Source: Nitrospira sp. UBA2083 (GTDB lineage Bacteria > Nitrospirota > Nitrospiria > Nitrospirales > Nitrospiraceae). From it: a stretch of DNA of 11,113 nt. Below are positions 1 through 6,028 of this stretch, one piece after another. Under the pieces are notes generated by a model, which saw only the letters and a program-made list of their open reading frames with translations, searched no databases and was not told where the DNA came from. The stretch covers positions 10,242 to 21,354 of the forward strand of contig DCZN01000135.1 of the NCBI GenBank assembly GCA_002331625.1. The letters are read 5' to 3'. Positions within the stretch are counted from its first letter, which is position 1; every line of letters starts with the position of its first letter. Made by a program: the position numbers and the translations under genes.

Positions 1-1337
1 AAATCCTGCCGATACAGGTTCGCAATGACCACTTGGCGGTGACGAGTTTGGAATGAATTCAATCCGCTGTTCGTGTCTTTCTCCAAGAAATTGAAGTAGG
101 CCACGTTCCACTGATAGCGATTGTTATCGAAGTTCCCGAAAAAGCGGATGCCCGGTTCATTGTCGGAGAAAATGAAACCGCGGAAGTCGCTGGTAAATCC
201 CTGAATGCCGGCCCGTACGGACACGAAGTCAAAGTTTCTTGAGATGTCGAACAAGCGCTTCTCGACAAATGCTTCTTGGAATGCAATCTGATGGTCGGCC
301 CGGGTGGTTCCTCCTCGAACATCGAGTCTCACTGCATTCCGCTCTTGCACATCCAACAGATTGACGTTGACGACGGGTGTCACGCGAATCGCCCAATCCC
401 GCGGTCGAAAGGCGGTCGAGCCTTTAAAGAATTCGAAGCTAAAGACAACATTCTGATTGAAAAACAGTTGTCGTCCCTCTCCGAAGAACTCCGCGCTACC
501 GGCACGTTCCCGACTCACTCCTTGCGGAGTAGGCAATTTTCTCGCCTCAAACAGTGAATCGCTGATTGCTGTAAAGTTGAAGAAGACGTTTTGACCAAGA
601 ATCGGGTAATCGCCTTTCAAAAGATTCTGCGAGTAGGGATCGAGCAAATTTCTTCCATACCCAATTCTCCAGCGATCTCGAATGGGAATGAAGTTGCTCC
701 GTTGATATTCGTCGATTTCAAACTGCGTTGGTGCGCGACCTTCAGCCACCGCGGTTTCACCCTGAGGCTCCGTCGTTATCGGACGGCTGCGTCCACTTGG
801 TAGCCGTCGCTCACGATCACTATCCGACGGCTGGGCGACGGGAGCGGTCTCGACACTTTCTTCACGAACCGGCAGCTCTGATGGAGGACTCGCCGGACCT
901 TGCGGCGTGCTTTCAACTTGAACTGGTGGCTCCAGTTGGGACGGCGCCGGCTCCTCTTTGGGGAGATCGGTGTCGGGTGTTTTCTGGACCGGCCGAGACC
1001 GCCCAGGTATCGGCCCAAGATGAGGAACTGCTGCAGGCATGTCGGATCCAGGGCCGGACGGAGCCGTGGCGGACGGCTCGATGACCGACTGGGACGGAAC
1101 CACCTCTTCCTTTTTCCCCTTCGGAAACACATCAGGCTGCGTAGGGACTTGTTGAGGGGTGACTTTGGGAGCCTGGGGTGGAGGCGCGACACGCGAGCGT
1201 CCACTGGGAAGCTTCCGAGAGGATCCCGATTTCCCGGTCGGTGGGGAGGACGAGTCTTGAGCCCACAGGGCAATAGGCTCGGTCATCACAACCATGGTCC
1301 CCAAGACCAGCACCACGACTATTCCGTATCGTGTCAT
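1..1337 (-). CDS. Secreted outer-membrane beta-barrel protein with proline-rich leader (3' end outside window)
   Basis: I read 445 codons from ATG at 1337 to the left edge with no stop. The N-terminus has a Sec signal peptide: Arg near the start, a hydrophobic run at about residues 5-24, and probable cleavage near ALWA-Q (residue 26/27). Residues 28-205 are low-complexity, rich in Pro, Ser, Glu and Gln. This stretch contains LPSGRSR twice (residues 43-49 and 179-185) and a related PGRSR at 111-115. From about residue 206 the sequence becomes alternating aromatic/polar beta-strand-like (for example NVFFNFTAISDSLFE at 250-264), as expected for an outer-membrane barrel. I cannot name a family. 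A shadow frame at 776-1273 is Arg-rich and is not the gene. Start choice: AGGAG lies 10 nt upstream and overlaps the stop codon of the lipoprotein gene, 13 bp away, which suggests translational coupling. The barrel assignment is inferred from strand pattern and signal peptide. A porin role in an electron conduit is only a hypothesis. Confidence 0.8.
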   Translation of the reverse strand, partial: MTRYGIVVVLVLGTMVVMTEPIALWAQDSSSPPTGKSGSSRKLPSGRSRVAPPPQAPKVTPQQVPTQPDVFPKGKKEEVVPSQSVIEPSATAPSGPGSDMPAAVPHLGPIPGRSRPVQKTPDTDLPKEEPAPSQLEPPVQVESTPQGPASPPSELPVREESVETAPVAQPSDSDRERRLPSGRSRPITTEPQGETAVAEGRAPTQFEIDEYQRSNFIPIRDRWRIGYGRNLLDPYSQNLLKGDYPILGQNVFFNFTAISDSLFEARKLPTPQGVSRERAGSAEFFGEGRQLFFNQNVVFSFEFFKGSTAFRPRDWAIRVTPVVNVNLLDVQERNAVRLDVRGGTTRADHQIAFQEAFVEKRLFDISRNFDFVSVRAGIQGFTSDFRGFIFSDNEPGIRFFGNFDNNRYQWNVAYFNFLEKDTNSGLNSFQTRHRQVVIANLYRQD

Positions 1338-1347
1338 CACGCTCCGT

Positions 1348-1352
1348 CTCCT
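1348..1352 (-). promoter_or_regulatory. Ribosome binding site AGGAG overlapping upstream stop codon
   Basis: AGGAG on the minus strand sits 10 nt before the ATG at 1337 and shares two bases with the TAG stop (1351-1353) of the lipoprotein gene. This fixes the start of the barrel gene and implies coupled translation of the two. Confidence 0.7.
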
Positions 1353-3072
1353 AGAACAAGTTTGGGTTTCTCGGGAATACGAGATACGGAAGCCTCACAC
1401 TCCGCACCGTCCTACTATCGGCTCGGATACCCGCCGGAGCTTCAAATCCCACACTCCCCATTGCCGCGATGATGTCATCCTGATCAACCCCGTCGCCGGA
1501 TACCCCGACTGCTCCGATATGGGTGTTCCCCCTGAACAGCGGAACGGATCCCGGAAAAATCTGCAGCCCGTTCTGCAACCCTGCCAACGACGTACACGGA
1601 GCAGTGCCGCTCAGCACATTTGCAAGGTTGATCGAATCAAGCTGGAGGCCTGTATTGAAGATGCTCCATTGCCCAAGCGGCTTGGACAGCGGTCCAAAGA
1701 GAAAGTTTGAGCTGGCGCCGGGTGGAAAAATCGGCTGGCTCAGGAACCCGATGGCACGATCAGAAAAAGCCGTTGAGCCATTCAGCGGGAGACCTTCGTT
1801 CGTCAGTGCCGTGACATAGGCCCCCATGCCGGCAGAGGTCAGTCTGGTCGCCGCATCGGTCCTGGTGAAGAAATTGGCGCTCCGCGCCTTTTGGGCGGAG
1901 ACATCAAATCCGAAGATCGGCGCATCAATGGTCCGAAAAATTCCGAGAATCCTTCCGGCTGTATCCACCACCGTGATCGATACACGGGCCGGAGTCCCAA
2001 TCGGATTACGGATCGCTGCTCTGGTTCGATTGGCCTGCACGGCAGCTTGTGCAAGGATCTGTGTGACTTCCGGAACGGTTAACCCACCGGGATCTGGACT
2101 GGCGACAATGGTAATGCCAGGGTCGATTGTGCCTGACACCCCGCCAACCGTCGCAGGTGTGAACCCTGTTGCGGGACTCCCCACAGGGGCTTGTATTTCA
2201 GTTCCGCTTAAAGAGCCGTACGGAACGGCATTGAGGCCGGTAGGCGGTTCGGCATTCGAAAACGGTATCGTAATGCCATCGATCAGGATTTTGTCACCAC
2301 GGATATTGTTTGGGGCAGAAAAACCAAGGGTTCCAGCCGCAGCAATCCTCTCTTCCAGCGATTGGTCGAAATCCGAAGGGTCCAGATCAGCCGTGTAGAA
2401 CCCATCGCCCTCGACGCCAATCCCGCCCACGGCAGTCCCGTTTTTGTACAGAGGCAGCCCACCGAGATCCCCGGAGAGTCCGAGGGGCAAGTTTGCCGTG
2501 CTGGCCGGGTGCCCGGTCCGACTGACATCGCTGCACCGAAGTTGCGAGAACTGCACGCCGAACAACGGTCCACCCGGTGAGGGATCCACATGTGGAGGAA
2601 AATGCTCCTGAACAATGAAACTCGCGGATCGCGTACTGAACGCATTCCCTTGGGTACTAAAAAAGGCTGCCGTGCCGGCCTTGGATATCGCCGCTGCGGC
2701 TGCCGCCGTCTGAATCGACGGCACACTGATCGTCGACAACGTTTGTCCCTCGAGCGGGCCACCACTCCCACCTCCGCGAATGGTTATATCCGCACGAGCG
2801 TTGGCCATACGCAGAATCCCAAGAACCACGCCCTCATGATCCACCACGGCGATCGTGACGGGAAGTCCGACGGCCTGAGCTTGTGTTGCGGCTTGTGCAA
2901 TAATCGTCTGAACATCTGCTGCCGTCAAATGCTCGGTTGAGCTGGTCGATTCCGGCGCCGCGCCCGTCGGCTCATTGACCCCGCCCTCAGAGCCGCAAGA
3001 AGCAGCCAGCACCCCGAGGCAGAGAAGCGTAAAACTCCGAACCAACAAATTGGTTCCTGTTCGACTACCCAT
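1351..3072 (-). CDS. Tandem GlcG/HbpS-type (heme-binding family) lipoprotein
   Basis: The predicted protein is 573 residues from ATG at 3072. Residues 1-25 form a lipoprotein signal peptide (R3, R12, hydrophobic core, then VLAASC) with lipidation at C26. Gly at +2 does not match the inner-membrane retention signal (Asp), so an outer-membrane anchor is likely. Two copies of a GlcG/HbpS-like domain follow, at about 48-270 and 330-565. Matching blocks are VTIAVVDHEGVVLGILRM (72-89) with VSITVVDTAGRILGIFRT (364-381), and LPLYKNGTAVGGIGVEGDG (206-224) with VPLFRGNTHIGAVGVSGDG (510-528). Single-domain members are usually about 140-160 residues, so each copy here carries a long insertion. Family members bind heme or corrinoids; the ligand here is unknown. 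In-frame upstream starts at 3123 and 3105 would put extra charged residues before the signal peptide and lengthen the overlap with the decaheme gene, so 3072 is preferred. It overlaps that gene by 8 bp. Confidence 0.86.
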   Translation of the reverse strand: MGSRTGTNLLVRSFTLLCLGVLAASCGSEGGVNEPTGAAPESTSSTEHLTAADVQTIIAQAATQAQAVGLPVTIAVVDHEGVVLGILRMANARADITIRGGGSGGPLEGQTLSTISVPSIQTAAAAAAISKAGTAAFFSTQGNAFSTRSASFIVQEHFPPHVDPSPGGPLFGVQFSQLRCSDVSRTGHPASTANLPLGLSGDLGGLPLYKNGTAVGGIGVEGDGFYTADLDPSDFDQSLEERIAAAGTLGFSAPNNIRGDKILIDGITIPFSNAEPPTGLNAVPYGSLSGTEIQAPVGSPATGFTPATVGGVSGTIDPGITIVASPDPGGLTVPEVTQILAQAAVQANRTRAAIRNPIGTPARVSITVVDTAGRILGIFRTIDAPIFGFDVSAQKARSANFFTRTDAATRLTSAGMGAYVTALTNEGLPLNGSTAFSDRAIGFLSQPIFPPGASSNFLFGPLSKPLGQWSIFNTGLQLDSINLANVLSGTAPCTSLAGLQNGLQIFPGSVPLFRGNTHIGAVGVSGDGVDQDDIIAAMGSVGFEAPAGIRADSRTVRSVRLPYLVFPRNPNLF

Positions 3073-4957
3073 GGTGCGATTCCCCCTCGAAAGCAGATCG
3101 GTCATATCGAAACTCCTCAACACGGGATAACAATTGACGTACAGGCTGAGAGCGGATACTCGTCAGGGCACGTTCACCTGATTTGTGAGGAACATGAAAC
3201 TCGTGGCAAGACCTGCAACTCGCTTGCGCCCCTCCCGGCTCAAAATGGCAGGTCCGACACAATGAGATGGACGGCAGCAAGACATCTTCGCTCCTCACGC
3301 TCCTCACAGCATTCTCATGACACGGCAGACACCAGTTCCCTTCCCCTTTTAATTTGATCTCAGGTATTGCCGCGTGGGCTTGATGATCGAACCGATTGTA
3401 GGGCAGCCACCGAACGGGAATGTTCACCTTGGCAATCCGAGATTTTGGCATCTCTTCCGTTCCGGCCTGAGACGACACCCCCTGTGCCCGATCGGTCGCG
3501 GACAGGGAGGCATCCTGCCCCGCGTGTGCATCACCCGATGACGACGATGCACTCACGTCATCCGCAGCCCCGCCAGCACCTTGAGCGACAGAGTCCTTCA
3601 CATGACATTTCAAACACTTCTTGACCTTCGGAGAGAGGAGCATGTTCTCTGCCTCGGTACGTCCACCGACCGCATAGCGCTCATGTGGGGTCGGCGCTTG
3701 TCCAGGAAGTCGTCGACCAGGAATCCAGCGGAGCTGTTCAGGCTTTTTCTCCTCTTCAGGATGAGTCTGCACATACACACTCGAAAAAATCTCAAGCAAT
3801 TGCTGGCGCAGGGCATCGAGTTGTCGCCCATGGGTCACTCGTTGACCCGGCAAGATTGGGGCGAGATCAATCTCGTTGCTGTGGCATGAATAACAGTCAC
3901 GTTGGAAACTGACAGGTTGCATGAACCGCCCTTCGTCATCCATGTGATGACAATCCGAACAGATGAGCGGCCCTCTATTCTGAGATTCCAAATACTTATC
4001 ACCGAGCGTCAAGTGCAGTGCGTGGTTCAGCCTCAACCGTCCATCATCCTTCAGGCGCTCCTTGTCGTCGAGACGAACGCGCGTCACACCTTCGAGGCCC
4101 AGCGACCGAGTAATCGCGAACTCCGGATGATCCGTTGAGAAACCATGCACCACGGCAATATCCGGCACGATCTGTCCTTTGGCTTGGAGATCGGCATGAC
4201 ACTGAACACATTTCAGGTCCGACACGTCGGCCAACACTTTCTGCCCCTTATGTTCCAAATGACACGATGCACAGGCCGGTGGTGTCGAAAGAGCGACCTC
4301 TTGTTTGAAATGGGAAGGCGGCAGAATATCGGGACGATGACAGGCTTGACAGGCGGTATTGTCGACAAAACTCCAGACGGGTTTGAGGGAATCGTGACAG
4401 ACCTCGCATTGTACGGCAAACTTTGAATGTTTGACCGATACGTCACCAGGCATGAATACGGTGCGTTGCGTCCAGGCCCCGGCTAGCACCGACCCAACCG
4501 ACAAGACCATCACCAACACAACGGCAATGCGCCATTTCGTCCATCGCCCGCTGGCAAGTTGCAACCTCGGCATCAGCGCCTGCGATGGCTCGACCGGAGC
4601 GGCTACCCCTTCTTCAACGGAGAGCACAAGCAAGCCTGACGGTTCCGACTGCAGGATAGAGAGACTATAGTTCTGAATTTTGACCACATCGCCGGTCTGG
4701 AGCACAGCTTCTTTGACCGGCACATGATTCAGATAGATGGTCTGGCCCTGTGACACGTCGCGGAGAATATTCAAGCCCTGCTCGTCTCGTCTCACCTCCG
4801 CATGATTGAGGGATACGGCAAGATCCTCCAGACGCAATTCATTGAGGGCTCCGCGACCGATATGCAAGATGTCTCCCGGAACATCGAGAATCTTTTCTCG
4901 AAGCTCTCCCCGAGACGACACTTTTCGAACGATTCTAAAGGCCACCGAACCCCTCAC
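3065..4957 (-). CDS. FHA domain - transmembrane - decaheme cytochrome c
   Basis: The product has 630 residues. Residues ~8-105 form an FHA (phosphothreonine-peptide binding) domain: IGRG with G34-R35, S49, H52 and N77 stand at the canonical contact places, although the usual Arg after the Ser is Leu. A basic stretch (GRWTKWR, 137-143) precedes a single membrane helix at ~144-162, giving a cytoplasmic FHA and a periplasmic C-terminus. Ten CXXCH heme c sites start at C184, C203, C229, C250, C333, C355, C448, C543, C567 and C581. An Ala/Ser/Gly-rich linker (~457-505) separates heme 7 from hemes 8-10. There is no cleavable signal peptide; the helix acts as signal anchor. Likely role (inference): membrane-anchored periplasmic electron carrier with a cytoplasmic docking or regulatory head. 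Start: GTG at 4957 has only a weak Shine-Dalgarno, while GTG at 4945 (codon 5) has GAGGGG 4 nt upstream, so either may be used. A TAG lies six codons upstream of 4957 in frame. Confidence 0.9.
   Translation of the reverse strand: MRGSVAFRIVRKVSSRGELREKILDVPGDILHIGRGALNELRLEDLAVSLNHAEVRRDEQGLNILRDVSQGQTIYLNHVPVKEAVLQTGDVVKIQNYSLSILQSEPSGLLVLSVEEGVAAPVEPSQALMPRLQLASGRWTKWRIAVVLVMVLSVGSVLAGAWTQRTVFMPGDVSVKHSKFAVQCEVCHDSLKPVWSFVDNTACQACHRPDILPPSHFKQEVALSTPPACASCHLEHKGQKVLADVSDLKCVQCHADLQAKGQIVPDIAVVHGFSTDHPEFAITRSLGLEGVTRVRLDDKERLKDDGRLRLNHALHLTLGDKYLESQNRGPLICSDCHHMDDEGRFMQPVSFQRDCYSCHSNEIDLAPILPGQRVTHGRQLDALRQQLLEIFSSVYVQTHPEEEKKPEQLRWIPGRRLPGQAPTPHERYAVGGRTEAENMLLSPKVKKCLKCHVKDSVAQGAGGAADDVSASSSSGDAHAGQDASLSATDRAQGVSSQAGTEEMPKSRIAKVNIPVRWLPYNRFDHQAHAAIPEIKLKGEGNWCLPCHENAVRSVRSEDVLLPSISLCRTCHFEPGGAQASCRSCHEFHVPHKSGERALTSIRSQPVRQLLSRVEEFRYDRSAFEGESHHG
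3082..3088 (-). promoter_or_regulatory. Ribosome binding site (GAGGGGG) inside the decaheme gene
   Basis: GAGGGGG on the minus strand lies 9 nt before the ATG at 3072, within the last codons of the FHA-decaheme gene. It supports 3072 as the lipoprotein start rather than the longer in-frame start at 3123. Confidence 0.65.
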
Positions 4958-4979
4958 TCCATCAGCGCAGGACTAGCAG

Positions 4980-5009
4980 GCTGGTGCACACTCTATGGGC
5001 ACTTCCAGC
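4980..5009. other. Potential hairpin upstream of the decaheme gene
   Basis: GCTGGTGC (4980-4987) can pair with GCACTTCCAGC (4999-5009): 8 base pairs with a 3-nt bulge and an 11-nt loop. It has no U-tract on either strand, so it is not an intrinsic terminator. It may be part of the palindromic repeat or a structured 5' leader of the FHA-decaheme mRNA. Confidence 0.3.
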
Positions 5010-5108
5010 AAAGGCGTTGTGAACGATCATGGATGCTTGCCCACTATTCCGCAGGATGTTCAAGAAGGCGTCCCAGTAAAGGCCACCGCACGACCATTGG
5101 CTTACGCG

Positions 5109-5138
5109 TTCACTTTTCACTTTTTATCTTTCACACTT
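5109..5138. repeat. Short T-rich TTCAC direct repeat
   Basis: The plus strand carries three TTCAC units within 30 bp (5109-5113, 5116-5120 and 5130-5134) separated by T-rich spacers. The low-complexity run sits in the centre of the intergenic palindromic element. No function is evident. Confidence 0.4.
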
Positions 5139-5191
5139 CTCGCTCCAGAATGTGAGGCGAGCACGAAGCGAGATGACGTTTTCACATCCTG

Positions 5192-6019
5192 CTAGTACCA
5201 AAACACGACGATCAGATGAACACCAACCGCGAACACCATGGCGATCGAAACGGGAACATGAACATACAGCCAGGCCTTGAGCGCATTGCGGAGCTGCATT
5301 TGCTGCAACAGATTGAGTTCTAACTGTGCTTTCTTGAGCAAAAGCTGCGAAAGGACCTGAAACGTGGCTTGTTCCTCGAGCGGCACCACCGCAGCTTTGG
5401 CGGCAAGATCGGCCGATCGTTCGGCCAGGAGATCACGGGTCTGACCTCTGATCAACGACCACCCGCTCGGCACGCGCTGCTGGGATGCCGCAAGCTCTGC
5501 TTGGTAGATGTGAACCAACACATCGGATTTATCCTTCACCAGCGCGCGCATATCCGACAGCAGCCGCGCCAATTCTGGGTCGATTTTGTCGGCTTGCTGC
5601 CTCGCTTCCAGTCTCGTCAAACGACTCGGAATGATTTGGTACAGCAGCACACCCACCATGCCGCTCAACACCACAAGCACAAGCAAGGCGAATGCGAGCG
5701 TGTGCACATCCCATCCAAACCGGAATCCCGCGTGCAACGGGATCACCAACAGCGTTAAGAGCCCCAAGTACACATGCGCACTCACCCATCCCTGCAACGT
5801 ACCCGTATGACTCGAGTAGGATCGACGACGGATGCCGAGATACATCAGGACTCCGATGAGAGCCGTCCCGGCCACTCCATACACCAGCCCTTCGATCGAC
5901 CCTCCGTAGGCCACCGTCCGGGAACGGTAACTGGAATAGTGCAGCAACAGTCCTACAGCGCTGATGCAGGAAATCCACAACCAACGACCGGACGCGTATG
6001 TCAACAATGAGGTTCCCAT
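5192..6019 (-). CDS. Membrane diheme cytochrome b-type subunit
   Basis: The product has 275 residues with about five hydrophobic helices (~12-28, 43-62, 79-98, 107-130, 249-273). Two helices carry H-x13-H pairs: H82/H96 and H254/H268. This spacing is the one used for stacked b hemes in cytochrome b/b6 and in ferric-reductase/NOX-like proteins. Between the heme helices lies a polar, Gln/Leu/Ala-rich helical region (~132-247) that is probably a soluble coiled-coil insert. I infer a four-ligand, two-heme transmembrane electron carrier or quinone-reacting subunit, partnered by the flavin/Fe-S protein 9 bp upstream and feeding periplasmic cytochromes. It lacks the size and helix count of true cytochrome bc1/b6 subunits. 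The ATG at 6019 has only a weak Shine-Dalgarno (a GGAGGG lies well upstream), so coupling to the preceding gene is likely. The stop codon is inside the terminal palindrome of the intergenic repeat. The exact family is not recognised. Confidence 0.8.
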   Translation of the reverse strand: MGTSLLTYASGRWLWISCISAVGLLLHYSSYRSRTVAYGGSIEGLVYGVAGTALIGVLMYLGIRRRSYSSHTGTLQGWVSAHVYLGLLTLLVIPLHAGFRFGWDVHTLAFALLVLVVLSGMVGVLLYQIIPSRLTRLEARQQADKIDPELARLLSDMRALVKDKSDVLVHIYQAELAASQQRVPSGWSLIRGQTRDLLAERSADLAAKAAVVPLEEQATFQVLSQLLLKKAQLELNLLQQMQLRNALKAWLYVHVPVSIAMVFAVGVHLIVVFWY

Positions 6020-6028
6020 ATCCCGATG

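Larger units (their letters stand above)
4973..5195. repeat. Intergenic palindromic (MITE/REP-like) repeat
   Basis: The stretch between the cytochrome b and decaheme genes is bounded by a perfect 8-bp inverted repeat, CTAGCAGG (4973-4980) and CCTGCTAG (5188-5195). An inner inverted pair, GCAGGATGT (5051-5059) with ACATCCTGC (5184-5192), shares the right end. Smaller palindromes lie inside: TCTCGCT/AGCGAGA (5138-5144/5167-5173) and ATGTGA/TCACAT (5150-5155/5182-5187). There is no coding signal. The right end supplies the TAG stop codon of the cytochrome b gene (5192-5194). From memory it resembles dispersed intergenic repeats of Nitrospira genomes; this is unverified. It could also act as a processing or attenuation structure within the operon. 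I saw no convincing sigma-70 promoter for the decaheme gene. Confidence 0.5.

Noticed and set aside
900..1472. Plus-strand frame of 190 codons, and a minus-strand Arg/Pro-rich frame at 776-1273
   Set aside because: Both overlap the signal-peptide-bearing barrel gene, whose frame continues to the window edge with a clear beta-strand pattern. These are low-complexity shadows of its Pro-rich region.
1826..2398. Plus-strand frame of 190 codons, hydrophobic in composition
   Set aside because: Antisense to the GlcG-like lipoprotein, whose repeated domain blocks establish the coding strand.
4958..5191. Intrinsic terminator or sigma-70 promoter in the intergenic gap
   Set aside because: Hairpins are present but none is followed by a U-tract, and no -35/-10 pair with 16-18 bp spacing could be found on the minus strand.
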